Source: Sphingobacterium multivorum (lineage in GTDB: Bacteria; Bacteroidota; Bacteroidia; Sphingobacteriales; Sphingobacteriaceae). Taken from it: DNA of 64,000 nucleotides. The notes beneath the pieces were generated by a model. It was not told the DNA's origin. It searched no databases and saw nothing but the letters and a program-made list of their open reading frames with translations. Positions 48,181-57,677 of this stretch are shown here, in pieces. The position numbers and the translations under genes are program-made. The DNA lies in assembly GCF_900457465.1 (NCBI RefSeq), contig NZ_UAUU01000011.1, forward strand, positions 1 to 64,000. Reading direction: 5' to 3'. How positions within the stretch are numbered: the stretch's first letter is position 1; each line of letters begins with the position of its first letter.

Positions 48181-48462
48181 ATGGGTACCCAAACTGCTGA
48201 AGAAACCTTTACGTTAGAAGAGATATTAGCCTCTGTGAAAGAGTCTAATCGACTCATTTTGTGGAATGATGAAACCAATACGTTTGAACATGTGATTCAT
48301 TGTCTCATCTATCATTTACAATATACCGAGAAGCAAGCTGAGAAGATTGCCTGGAAAGTACACACTGAGGGGAAATGTGCTGTATTGGAAGGCACCTATA
48401 CGGAGATGGAAATCTATCGTAAAATTCTGAAAGCCGAGGGATTGACTGTTTCTGTGGAGTAA
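48181..48462 (+). CDS. clpS: ATP-dependent Clp protease adaptor ClpS
   Basis: 93 residues. The core LILWNDETNTFEHVIHCLIY with the N-end-rule pocket aspartate/asparagine region and EKIAWKVHTEGKCAVLEG are diagnostic. ClpS delivers substrates with destabilising N-terminal residues to ClpAP-type proteases. No clp ATPase gene is next to it. Confidence 0.93.
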   Translation: MGTQTAEETFTLEEILASVKESNRLILWNDETNTFEHVIHCLIYHLQYTEKQAEKIAWKVHTEGKCAVLEGTYTEMEIYRKILKAEGLTVSVE

Positions 48463-48561
48463 TTTACTATTCTTTTGTTACCGTAATAATATGGTTACGC
48501 TTCAGTTTTGTCTATAAGTTTTAGTTTTCTTTGCACTATAACATATAAACTAAGCTGAAGC

Positions 48562-51004
48562 ATGTTTTTTTTACGCTAAATCGTTTAAATCTTTCTTATT
48601 TGTATTTTTTTTACCTGTTGTCCTTTTTGCTCAAACAGGTCAAATCAAAGCTATTTTAGTTGATAGCGAAACCTCTAAACCTATTTCATCGGCTAGTGTC
48701 GCGCTCTTGGACGCCCATAGTAACGTTCTTGTTAAGGGGGGACAGTCTGTATCCCAAGGATTCCTTTTGTTGTCTGATATTAAACCTGGTAAATATATTG
48801 TCCGTATCACTTATGTTGGCTACGAAACACAAACTATAGATAGTATAGCGGTCTTAGGGGGTAAAAGTAAGGACTTAGGTCGAATTGCTTTGAAACCTAC
48901 GGGTAATATGTTGAATGAAGTTGTTATTGAAGGACGAGCTCCAGCCATGCAGATTGGTATAGACCGTAAAATCTTCAATGTAGGTGAGAGTTTGGTCAGC
49001 GCGGGTGGAACAGCGACTGATGTGCTTGCTAATGTTCCCACTTTGCAAGTTGATCAGGATGGATCGGTCAGTTTGCGTGGATCAAGTAGTGTGAAGATTT
49101 TAATCGACGGCCGGGAGTCTGCTTTAGCAGGAAATGATGTAACTTCTTTGCTTCAGAGTCTACCTGCCAATTCAATTGAAAAAGTTGAAGTCATCACAAA
49201 TCCATCCTCTAAATATGATGCAGAGGGCCAAACTGGGATTATCAATATTGTTTTAAAGAAAAATATTCGAACAGGGCTGAACGGATCGATAAATACATCC
49301 GCTGGTTCTTATGATAATTATATGGCTGGTATAACATTGAATTATCGTGATCGGAAATTCAATTACTTCGGATCCTATAACTTCAATAAACGAAACATGT
49401 TGGGAAGTGGGAAAACGGACAACACGTTTTTTGGTGATAGCACGCGTAATTATAGCGAATCCGAATCGTCAAGAAAGGGCAATAGCCATACGGTAAAAGC
49501 TGGGTTTGATTATAATATGTCAGATCGAACTTCATTGAGTTTTTCGGGTAATTTAAGTATACGTGATAACAAGCGAATAGAGGACTTGAATTATGAGTTC
49601 TTCAAGCAATCGCAGATGACAGGAACGAGTGTTCGAAATTCAACGCAATTTGAGGACGATCTGGGTTATGAATTAAATGCTGATTTTAAACATCAATTTA
49701 AGCGAGAAGGAGAGGAGTTGACGGGGAATGCAAGTTATGGAAGAGACAAGGAAGATGGTACAAATGATTTTTCTCAAAATTATACCGATGGACGGAAGGC
49801 CACTTCACGGAAGAATGTTACGTCTGAGGATGGCAAGAATATCAACCTTCAATTAGATTATGTTTTACCTTTCTCTGAAGTAAGCAAATTTGAGGCGGGT
49901 TACCGTTCTCAAATCAGAAAGTCATTTGATACCCAGTTTTCCAGATCACTCGATTCTATAGGTAACTATGTGCCAGATTATAGAATCAGCAACGATTTTG
50001 ATTTCACGAGTACAGTCCATGCGATCTATGCGAATTATCAAAATAAATTAACGGATAAAATTGGCTATCAAATCGGACTACGTGGAGAACAATTTGAGCT
50101 GAAGTCTACCTATTTCTCCAAGGATCCAGCTGCTGTGGAAACGGAATCCAATGCTAAACAGAAATTTTTCAGGTTATATCCAACACTGTTTTTAACCTAC
50201 GATGTTGGTGAAAATGGGGATAAAGTTCAATTTAGCTACTCGCGCCGTGTTCAACGGGCTCGTGGTTGGCAAGTTAACCCATTTTTAAACGTATCCGATG
50301 ATTTAAATTATCGTCAGGGAAATCCGAATCTGAAACCGGAAGATGTGCACAGTTTGGAAATGAGCTTTGCCAAAACCTTTGGTAAAGTAAACCTCATATC
50401 TTCGGCTTATTTCAATCACGCAAGTGAGGTTATTCAGCCATTTGTTTACAAGATAGAGGATGGAAGAACATACAGTAGATGGGAGAATATGACCAGTCGT
50501 AATCTTTCGGGTTTTGAGTTTATTTCAAAGATCAACGCAACGAAGGATTTTGACTTTACATTTAATCTCAATTTGATCCACATTCAGTATAATGCAAACC
50601 CGGACTATGATATTAAAGAACGAAATGATTTCGCTTATAATGCTAATCTGACCGCTAATTATCGTTTTACGCCAACATTTTCTGCACAAGTGCGCGGCGA
50701 GTATAATTCTTCCCGTGTAATGGCTCAGGGACAGATGAATGCAATGAAAGGTATGGATCTGGCCTTGAAAAAAGATGTGTTTAAGAAGAAAGCTTCAATT
50801 ATGTTGAATGTTAGAGATGTATTTAATTCGCGGAAAATGAATGGTGTGACAGAAACCTCTCAACTTATATCCAATTTTGAGCACCGTTGGATGAAGCGGA
50901 TGGTAACTTTATCACTTTCCTATCGGTTTGGTAGCCAAGATTTAAACAAATCAAAGAAGAAAGAGTCAAATACAAATGAAATGGGCGGTGGAGAGGAATA
51001 TTAA
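48562..51004 (+). CDS. Outer-membrane beta-barrel receptor (TonB-dependent-like, OMP_b-brl_3; one-base frameshift as sequenced)
   Basis: With seven T instead of eight at 48565-48572 the ATG at 48562 opens a frame of 813 residues that begins MFFYAKSFKSFLFVFF... with a proper signal peptide ending near VVLFAQT. As sequenced the frame has only weak TTG starts (48707). Then come a carboxypeptidase-regulatory-like domain, a plug (LRGSSSVKILIDGRES, VEVITNPSSKYDAEGQTG) and a barrel to the end. There is no TonB box evidence and no SusD partner, so it is an orphan receptor; the ligand is unknown. Confidence 0.82.
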
Positions 51005-51071
51005 AAAATATTCCTCTTTATACACTCAAATGCTTAAATTTAATTTTAAAACAAACCTAAAACTAAAAAGA

Positions 51072-51881
51072 ATGAAGTTATTAAAAACAGTTCTTGCGGT
51101 ATCGGTGATTGCTTTTTCAGCACATCTTAATACTGCCGTAGCGCAAGCAAAAAAAGAGGTTCCTGCTTACAAAATCTTAGATTTACCTCGTGTAGATATC
51201 AAGAAATTTAAAAAGAATAAAGCTGGAGCCTATGTTATTTTTGATGGTACTTCGCTGGAAGGCTGGAGAGGATATGATAAGACCGTAGTCCCGAAAAGAT
51301 GGGTAATTAATGAGGGGGCGATCAAATTTGATAGCCAGGCTAATGTTGGTAAAGAAGAAGGCGGAGATTTGGTCTTTGCTCATGATTTTAAGAATTTCGA
51401 ATTGGAGATGGAATGGAAAGTTGCTAAAGGAGCAAATTCGGGTATCTTCTTTTTAGCGAAGGAAGTGGAAGGACAGCCGATTTATATCTCGTCTCCAGAA
51501 TGCCAGGTCCTGGACAATGAAAACCATCCTGATGCTAAAATGGGGGTAGATGGAAACCGTAAATCGACTTCATTGTACGATATGATTCCTGCCAAGCCGC
51601 AGAATGGTAAACCGTATGGCGAGTGGAATAAGGTTAAGATCAGAGTAAACAATGGCAAGGTCGAGCATTTTCAAAATGGTGTAAAGGTTGTTGAATATAC
51701 ATTATGGGATAAGTCGTGGATTGATTTATTGCAAAAAAGTAAATTCAGTGAAGAAAAATGGCCTTTGGCTTTTGAATTGTTGAGCCATGTTGGTGGCGAT
51801 AGCAAATCAGGGCTTATCGGTCTTCAGGATCATGGAAATGATGTCTGGTTTAAGAATATTACCGTTAAGGTTCTAAAATAG
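51072..51881 (+). CDS. Secreted DUF1080 / 3-keto-disaccharide hydrolase-family protein
   Basis: 269 residues from ATG 51072 (MKLLKTVLAVSVIAFSAHL, signal peptide ending near VAQA). An upstream frame to 50976 runs into the previous gene and has no signal peptide, so it is rejected. The domain carries FDGTSLEGWRGYD, VAKGANSGIFFLA and ECQVLDNENHPDA, typical of PF06439 laminin-G-like hydrolases. The substrate is inferred only from family: glycosides or 3-keto-disaccharides. Confidence 0.85.
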   Translation: MKLLKTVLAVSVIAFSAHLNTAVAQAKKEVPAYKILDLPRVDIKKFKKNKAGAYVIFDGTSLEGWRGYDKTVVPKRWVINEGAIKFDSQANVGKEEGGDLVFAHDFKNFELEMEWKVAKGANSGIFFLAKEVEGQPIYISSPECQVLDNENHPDAKMGVDGNRKSTSLYDMIPAKPQNGKPYGEWNKVKIRVNNGKVEHFQNGVKVVEYTLWDKSWIDLLQKSKFSEEKWPLAFELLSHVGGDSKSGLIGLQDHGNDVWFKNITVKVLK

Positions 51882-51911
51882 AAAAAGCAGCTTTAAGCTG
51901 CTTTTTCTATT
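51877..51911. terminator. bidirectional terminator
   Basis: Stem AATAGAAAAAGCAGCT / AGCTGCTTTTTCTATT with a 3-nt loop; overlaps the stop of the DUF1080 gene. Confidence 0.88.
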
Positions 51912-51913
51912 TG

Positions 51914-52618
51914 CTATAGTATCGATTGTAACTCTTTTAAGTCGATAATCATATGTGATACATCGTCCGGTTTTTCAATAACATTTGGGTTAAAGAAAAT
52001 GGCATCCATGCCTACATTTACGGCTCCACGGATGTCGGCATCCAGGTTATCTCCAATCATCAGTGATTGCTGCGCCCGAGCTTGAGCAGTCGTCATAGCG
52101 AACTCAAATATTCGGGGGTCCGGTTTATTCACGCCGATGACTTCCGAAATAAAAATATGTTTGAAATATTTGCTGAGGTTGCTCTTTTCCAGTTTGGTCT
52201 CACAGGCCTCTTTAAAACCATTCGATATCAGGTGAAGATTGTATCTGTCACCCAAATAAGCCAAGGTTTCATGTGCATGTGGAAACAGATTTGTTTTTTT
52301 GGGACAGATAGCGAGGTATTCCAGTTCGAATTCTTCAGGAAACAACTCCGGATCGACACCGAGCTCAGTAAAGGTGTCGGCAAAGCGTGCTTTCCTGAGT
52401 TCTGGTTTTGATATCTTTCCGTGATGATAGAGCCCCCAAAGGCGATGATTGTTAACCGTATAAGTTTCTATAAAACGAGTGGATGACTCTTGATTGAACA
52501 AGTGATCAAACTTGTATTTAAAATATAACTCGTGCAGACTTTCTTCGGCATTTTTATCAAAATCCCATATGGTATGATCCAGGTCGAAGAAAATGTCTTT
52601 TTTCTCGTGATTAAACAT
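51914..52618 (-). CDS. YjjG-type HAD phosphatase (noncanonical pyrimidine nucleotidase)
   Basis: 234 residues from ATG 52618; a TTG two codons earlier falls inside the -7 box TAATTTTG (52622-52629) and cannot be the start. HAD motifs: IFFDLDHTIWDF (motif I), LISNGFKEA (II), NKPDPRIF with the lysine (III), MIGDNLDADIRGA (IV). YjjG dephosphorylates modified pyrimidine nucleotides; the closest fit by length and motifs is TIGR02254. Confidence 0.85.
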   Translation of the reverse strand: MFNHEKKDIFFDLDHTIWDFDKNAEESLHELYFKYKFDHLFNQESSTRFIETYTVNNHRLWGLYHHGKISKPELRKARFADTFTELGVDPELFPEEFELEYLAICPKKTNLFPHAHETLAYLGDRYNLHLISNGFKEACETKLEKSNLSKYFKHIFISEVIGVNKPDPRIFEFAMTTAQARAQQSLMIGDNLDADIRGAVNVGMDAIFFNPNVIEKPDDVSHMIIDLKELQSIL

Positions 52619-52621
52619 ATA

Positions 52622-52629
52622 CAAAATTA
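52622..52629 (-). promoter_or_regulatory. -7 box TAATTTTG for YjjG-type gene
   Basis: Minus strand, three bases from ATG 52618; it also rules out the TTG start. Confidence 0.6.
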
Positions 52630-52819
52630 AAACAAATTAATTTTAAATTCCAGGTCAGTTGGGTTAGCTAGTGATGAAATTAAAGGTCACTTTTAGCGCT
52701 ATCGGGTCTCCGATGGTTTATATGAGTCTGTTTGGTGATTTTAGTCTTATTGCGAATCGGTTAATTTTCTTCTTTGTGTCATAATCCTCCGGATATTTCC
52801 AAATACATAGGTGAATACC

Positions 52820-52827
52820 TATTTTTG
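52820..52827 (+). promoter_or_regulatory. -7 box TATTTTTG for histidine kinase operon
   Basis: Four bases from ATG 52832; predicts a near-leaderless mRNA for the kinase-regulator-TPR-hemE operon. Confidence 0.6.
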
Positions 52828-52831
52828 TCAC

Positions 52832-53707
52832 ATGAAGAAAGCGCTGTTACTCTTTTATTTTCTATTGTTCTATGCGGTTATGCAACTGATATGGTGGGGG
52901 GTGATGTTTATTCGTTTTGATCCGAGTAAAAAGAACATGATCATAGGGGAGGGAATATTCTTCTTGATTATTTTCTTGTGGGGTGCATGGCGATTGAAGC
53001 GACTGGTTGAAAGGGAGCAGAAACTGTTGCAGCAACAGCAGAACTTTCTTTTGGCTATCACACATGAACTTAAATCGCCGTTGGCTTCTGTCAAATTGTA
53101 TATTCAAACGATTTTGAGACGTGATCTTGACAAGGAGCAACAACAAACGTTCTTGAGAAATTCGCTGAAGGATATCGAGCGTTTGGATGATCTGGTTGAA
53201 AATGTATTGATGACAACCAAGTTGGACAGCCGTAACTACAGTATGCCGAAAGAGGATTTTAATTTTACTGCTTTGGTAGAACAGGTTGTGGATAGACTTC
53301 AAAAGAATTCCTGTAGTTCGCAAGTCTTGAAACCTTATTTGGAGTCGGATATCATTATTCATGCTGATAAGTTTGCGATTAGTAATGTGGTTACTAATCT
53401 GATAGAAAATGCCATTAAGTATTCACCGGCATGTGCTATGGTGGATGTGAAATTATATACGGAGAATAATAAAATAATTTTTTCTGTTGCTGACCATGGT
53501 ATCGGTATCAGTGATGAAGAGAAAAAACTTATCTTTAATAAGTTTTATCGCGTGGGAAGTGAGGCAACACGAAAAACCAAAGGTACAGGTTTGGGGTTAT
53601 ATATCGTGAAAACCGTATTGCAGAAGCACGACGCGACCATAAAAGTTAAAGATAACACTCCTAAAGGGAGTATTTTTGAAGTAACATTTGAAAGAAATGC
53701 AAAGTAA
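52832..53707 (+). CDS. Sensor histidine kinase with minimal extracytoplasmic loop
   Basis: 291 residues. Two helices (about 5-27 and 36-54) are joined by only about 10 residues, so it may sense within the membrane. No HAMP domain. H-box AITHELKSPL with H78, N-box NLIENAIKYSP, G-boxes DHGIGIS and GTGLGLYIV. The longer GTG start at 52811 lies upstream of the -7 box and is rejected. The kinase end overlaps the regulator start by 11 bp. Confidence 0.9.
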   Translation: MKKALLLFYFLLFYAVMQLIWWGVMFIRFDPSKKNMIIGEGIFFLIIFLWGAWRLKRLVEREQKLLQQQQNFLLAITHELKSPLASVKLYIQTILRRDLDKEQQQTFLRNSLKDIERLDDLVENVLMTTKLDSRNYSMPKEDFNFTALVEQVVDRLQKNSCSSQVLKPYLESDIIIHADKFAISNVVTNLIENAIKYSPACAMVDVKLYTENNKIIFSVADHGIGISDEEKKLIFNKFYRVGSEATRKTKGTGLGLYIVKTVLQKHDATIKVKDNTPKGSIFEVTFERNAK

Positions 53708-54404
53708 ACAAAGAATATTACTTGTCGAAGATGAAGAACACTTGTTAGAAGCTATCAAGTTGAATCTCGAAATGGAAGGTTACCGTGTTACTACGGCTAC
53801 CGATGGAAAAAAAGCACTAAAAGTCTTCAAGGAGGAACGTTTCAACTTGGTGGTTTTGGATGTGATGATTCCCGAAATAGATGGATTCCAAGTAGCTGAA
53901 ACTATTCGACTGCAAAACACTGAAGTTCCTATCATGTTTTTAACTGCGAAAAATAGCAGTGAGGATCGAATTACGGGTCTTAAGAAAGGGGCGGATGATT
54001 ATTTGGTAAAACCTTTCAACTTAGAAGAATTGATCCTTCGCGTTGGAAATTTGGTGCGTCGTGGCATGAAACCGGATGATTTGAAAGAACTAAATTCTTA
54101 TCAAATCGGTGATAAAACGATCTATTTTAATTCGTATGAGCTACATCATGCGGATGGCACGATCACTTCTTTGACAAAGAAGGAGACTATGCTGTTGAAA
54201 CTGTTGATTGAACGACGTAATGAGGCAGTATCACGGGAACAAATATTGGAGACCGTATGGAATTACGATGTTTATCCATCTACGCGTACCATCGACAATT
54301 TTATCTTAACCTTCCGAAAATATTTCGAACCAGATCAAAAGCATCCGATTTATTTCCATTCTATCAGAGGTGTTGGTTATAAGTTTACCGACAATAACGC
54401 ATAG
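53697..54404 (+). CDS. OmpR-family response regulator
   Basis: 235 residues. Receiver with LLVEDEEHLL, phospho-acceptor D55 in LVVLDVMIPEID and K in LVKPF; C-terminal winged helix (SREQILETVWNYD, RTIDNFILTFRKYFE, IRGVGYKF). Partner of the kinase upstream; the target genes are not shown, though hemE lies in the same operon. Confidence 0.92.
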   Translation: MQSKQRILLVEDEEHLLEAIKLNLEMEGYRVTTATDGKKALKVFKEERFNLVVLDVMIPEIDGFQVAETIRLQNTEVPIMFLTAKNSSEDRITGLKKGADDYLVKPFNLEELILRVGNLVRRGMKPDDLKELNSYQIGDKTIYFNSYELHHADGTITSLTKKETMLLKLLIERRNEAVSREQILETVWNYDVYPSTRTIDNFILTFRKYFEPDQKHPIYFHSIRGVGYKFTDNNA

Positions 54405-54414
54405 GTAGAAAGAG

Positions 54415-54933
54415 ATGATGACAATCAAGGCTAGAATAGCCGTTATTTTTATTGCTGCATTATTTTTAGGCTATGGCTTATACCAGGGGCATTATCAAAC
54501 TGCTGTGCTGATAGCGGGTGGAATAGGCTACTTGATTTGGAGTCATTTTAGAGAAGGGTCCGTTTTTTTGGCAACGCAGGCTTTTCATAGACAAGATTAT
54601 GAAAAGGCAAAAAACTTACTTGCTGAGATAAAGAATCCGGATGCACTTCGTAAAGGCAGGCGCAATTTCTATGAATTTATGATGGGAAACATTGCGCTTA
54701 AAGAGGAACGCGTCGATGAGGCTGAATATCATTTTCAGCTAGCTTCGCGTCTGCCTTGGAAAAAAGATAATGAAAAGGGTATGGTTATGATTAATCTAGC
54801 AAATATCGCGCTGCGAAAGTTGGATTATGAAAGAGCTAGAGCTTATACAGATGTTGCCAATAAGCTACATCTGACGGCTAGGCAGAACAGCATTATTACA
54901 AAAATAGAAAACGAAATTTCAAAACATTTATAG
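54415..54933 (+). CDS. Membrane-anchored TPR-like protein
   Basis: 172 residues. Two N-terminal helices (about 7-25 and 30-43) followed by helical repeats (FHRQDYEKAKNLLAEIK, EERVDEAEYHFQLASRLPW, RKLDYERARAYTDVANKLH) with TPR spacing. It starts 10 bp after the regulator and its TAG stop shares a base with the GTG start of hemE. The function is unknown. Confidence 0.72.
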   Translation: MMTIKARIAVIFIAALFLGYGLYQGHYQTAVLIAGGIGYLIWSHFREGSVFLATQAFHRQDYEKAKNLLAEIKNPDALRKGRRNFYEFMMGNIALKEERVDEAEYHFQLASRLPWKKDNEKGMVMINLANIALRKLDYERARAYTDVANKLHLTARQNSIITKIENEISKHL

Positions 54934-55971
54934 TGAGTACTACTTTACAAAACGACTTATTGATTAGAGCTGCGTTCTCGCAGCAAACGGAAAGACCTCC
55001 TGTGTGGATGATGCGTCAAGCTGGACGCTTTATGAAGGAATATTGGGATATCAAGAATAAATATTCCTTTTTGGAGATGTGCAAAACACCAGAAATTGCT
55101 GCGGATGTCACTATGCTCCCAGTAGATTTGCTAGGCATTGATGCCGCTATTTTATTTTCTGATATTTTAGTTACAGCTGAAGCTATGGGAGGGGATCTGT
55201 CCTTTGAGCAAGGTGTCGGTCCTCGTTTTTTCTAATCCTGTTCGCTCTGTAAAGGATGCTGAAGCTTTGTCTACCAACTGTTTGGATAAATTGCAGTATG
55301 TTGCTGATGCAATCAAGGTCATTCAACAACGTCTTGACAGCCGCATCCCTTTGATTGGTTTTGCGGGCGCACCATTTACAATTTTAAGTTATTTGGTTGA
55401 AGGTGGATCTTCAAAAGATTTTAAGTTAACGAAGTTGATGTTGAACAATCAGCCTGAGTTAGCACATCTGATCCTTCAAAAGATTGCAGATGTAACGGTT
55501 GAATATCTTAACATGCAGATTGCAGCCGGAGTAAATGCAATTCAATTATTTGATAGCTGGGCCTTGGCCTTATCTTGGAATGATTATCGTGATTTTTCGC
55601 ATTATTATAATAAGCAGATTATTGCGAAGTTGAACCGTAAGGATATTCCAGTCATTTCCTTTTGCAAAGGATCTTCTGTTTTTGCACCAATGATGGTCGA
55701 AGCGCAACCTGATGTTGTTTCTATCGATTGGAATGCAGATTTAAAAAATATTAAACAATCTCTGCCGCAGGGTATTGCTGTTCAAGGGAATTTGGATCCA
55801 TTTGTTTTGTATGCAGATAAACCTGTTATCAAAAAGAAGATTATCGAACTATTTGAGCGCATGAGAGGTGAAAATGGTTTTATTTTCAATTTGGGTCATG
55901 GTATTATGCCGGATATTCCTTTTGATAATGTAAAATATGCCATTGAGGTTGTAAAGGAATTTAGCTATTAG
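54933..55971 (+). CDS. hemE: Uroporphyrinogen decarboxylase (one-base frameshift as sequenced)
   Basis: GTG start at 54933 overlapping the previous stop (TAGTG). The first 95 residues contain PPVWMMRQAGRFM and FSDILVTAEAMG; the rest is in another frame. The break is T6 at 55226-55231; with five T the protein reads VGPRFSNPVRSVKDAEAL and totals 345 residues, the family length. It decarboxylates uroporphyrinogen III to coproporphyrinogen III in heme synthesis. The frameshift is likely a sequencing error. Confidence 0.94.
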
Positions 55972-55986
55972 TTTGCTATCCACTTC

Positions 55987-56029
55987 AACAACAAAAACGA
56001 CTTGCCTCTGGCAGGTCGTTTTTGTTGTT
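55987..56029 (+). terminator. terminator of kinase-hemE operon
   Basis: A 20-bp stem around ACAAAAACGACTTGCC / GGCAGGTCGTTTTTGT with a 3-nt loop and one G-U pair. Confidence 0.9.
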
Positions 56030-56129
56030 ACATGCTACAATCTCGTGTTTTTGATAGTGTTCTTTTGTATAATGGATGTAAGATTTGTGCAATTGATGTT
56101 TGGACGTATTGATTGCTCTTAACTTTTCT

Positions 56130-56137
56130 TATTTTTG
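56130..56137 (+). promoter_or_regulatory. -7 box TATTTTTG for hemJ
   Basis: Five bases from ATG 56143; it sets the start and predicts a near-leaderless mRNA. Confidence 0.6.
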
Positions 56138-56142
56138 TACCT

Positions 56143-56682
56143 ATGGTCTATTTATATGCAAAAGCAGTTCATATTATCTTTGTGATTTGTTGGATGTCAG
56201 GTCTGTTCTATATGCCTCGACTCTTTATATATCATACAGAAGCTAAGGACAAGAGTCAGGAAGCATTTGATGTTTTGCATAAAGAATTCAGTAAGATGGA
56301 AAAATTACTGTGGTGGGTAATTACTACTCCTGCGATGTACATCACAGTCTTTTCTGCACTAGTTATGTTATGGTATTCTCCTGGCTTATTATCCATGGGG
56401 TGGATGCATGTAAAACTGACATTCGTTCTGGGAATGATAATTTATCATTTTACCTGCCAGAAGATTATGTTCAAATTAAGCCGTCAAGAATCCAAATTAA
56501 CCTCAACAAAACTCCGTTTGTTTAATGAGGTCGCGACAGTTTTATTATTTGCGATTGTTTTTACTGTTGTCTTAAAGTCAGCCCTGAATTGGATATTTGG
56601 TGTTTTGGGGCTCTTAATTTTATCCATCGCTTTAATGATGGCCGTAAAACTTTATAAGAAGTACCGGAACAAGAAAGCATAA
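56143..56682 (+). CDS. hemJ: Protoporphyrinogen oxidase HemJ (UPF0093 family)
   Basis: 179 residues from ATG 56143 (MVYLYAKAVHIIFVICWMSG). The family start YxKAxHIIxVIxWMAGLFYxPRLF(V/I)YH is visible, with the conserved histidine in AVHIIF and arginine in MPRLF, and 4-5 helices. An upstream frame to 56113 lies over the promoter and is rejected. HemJ oxidises protoporphyrinogen IX; it stands directly after hemE, fitting a heme role. Confidence 0.88.
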   Translation: MVYLYAKAVHIIFVICWMSGLFYMPRLFIYHTEAKDKSQEAFDVLHKEFSKMEKLLWWVITTPAMYITVFSALVMLWYSPGLLSMGWMHVKLTFVLGMIIYHFTCQKIMFKLSRQESKLTSTKLRLFNEVATVLLFAIVFTVVLKSALNWIFGVLGLLILSIALMMAVKLYKKYRNKKA

Positions 56683-56758
56683 CAAAATGTTAAATTCGTC
56701 TGGTTTCTTAATCCTTTTTTATGCTGTGTAGTCGAAAGATTATAAATTGAATCGGATT

Positions 56759-57652
56759 ATGTACAGGAAAATTTTGGTGACGGTCTCGTTGCTTATTGTC
56801 GCAACGGCTGGGTTCGCGCAGCGATACAGACCTTTTGGAGGAGCATTAAATATCTATTCTACTGATGTTCCATTTTTTCTTTATATCAACAACGTTTTGT
56901 ATAACAATAGAGCTTCCACGGATATCAGGGTCCCCAATTTGACGAGTCGTCGTTATGATCTGCGTATTGTGTTTGCTGATAGGCAGCAACGAACGTTGAA
57001 CGGTAGCGGCGTGCAACTTGTCAATAGAAATGGACAATATATGAATGTTGTATTTTCTGTCAGTAGCAGACGTGGAAATAGGGGGATTATCTTGGAGTCC
57101 ATGAATCCTGTTGATCGGTATAACAACGGTAATTATCGTGAGGATTTACCTTATACTAACCGGGACGGATATCGCAATGAACAAGGTAATGATCGATACA
57201 GACAATCAGAAGATCGTGACGATTTGCCAGACAATAATCGTGAAGGATATAACAAAGGATGGAATAATGATCGATATAGGCAATCAGGAGACGATAAGGT
57301 TTATCGCGACGGTGTAGCGAATCAAAGAGGATATGCTGAAAATGAAGATAATGATCAGTCTGATAACGGAGTAATGAATAAGACGAATTCTAATCGATTG
57401 AACGATCTATTGAATCAGAAGGAAAACGATCAGGATAGGCTTGCTGTAGCTGCTCAGGAATTAAAAAGTATGCGCCTAAGTGTTACTGAAATTGTTGATT
57501 TAATGGAACTTTTTATACGAGATGATAATAAACTGGCTTTTGCCAAATATGCTTATCCGACCTGTGTGGATAAACAGCATTATGAGAGAGTAGGGGATGC
57601 CTTATCGTTCAGTTCAACCCGGGAGAAGCTAGTGGATTTTTTAAAAAAATAA
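56759..57652 (+). CDS. Secreted protein with C-terminal DUF4476 domain
   Basis: 297 residues from ATG 56759. Signal peptide (LVTVSLLIVATAGFAQ). A beta-rich N-terminal part, then a low-complexity N/D/R/Y-rich stretch (about 125-215) with two related units around GYRNEQGNDRYRQSEDRDD and GYNKGWNNDRYRQSGDD, then a C-terminal helical domain (LAVAAQELKSMRLSVTEIVD ... YPTCVD) matching DUF4476. The function is unknown. Confidence 0.78.
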   Translation: MYRKILVTVSLLIVATAGFAQRYRPFGGALNIYSTDVPFFLYINNVLYNNRASTDIRVPNLTSRRYDLRIVFADRQQRTLNGSGVQLVNRNGQYMNVVFSVSSRRGNRGIILESMNPVDRYNNGNYREDLPYTNRDGYRNEQGNDRYRQSEDRDDLPDNNREGYNKGWNNDRYRQSGDDKVYRDGVANQRGYAENEDNDQSDNGVMNKTNSNRLNDLLNQKENDQDRLAVAAQELKSMRLSVTEIVDLMELFIRDDNKLAFAKYAYPTCVDKQHYERVGDALSFSSTREKLVDFLKK

Positions 57653-57677
57653 AAGGAGCATTTTGCTCCTTTTTTAT
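57647..57677. terminator. bidirectional terminator
   Basis: Stem AAAAGGAGCA / TGCTCCTTTT with flanking A- and T-runs, overlapping the ends of both convergent genes. Confidence 0.8.

Noticed and set aside
50976..51071. 32-residue N-terminal extension of the DUF1080 protein into the barrel gene
   Set aside because: The signal peptide begins at ATG 51072; the extension overlaps the end of the previous gene.
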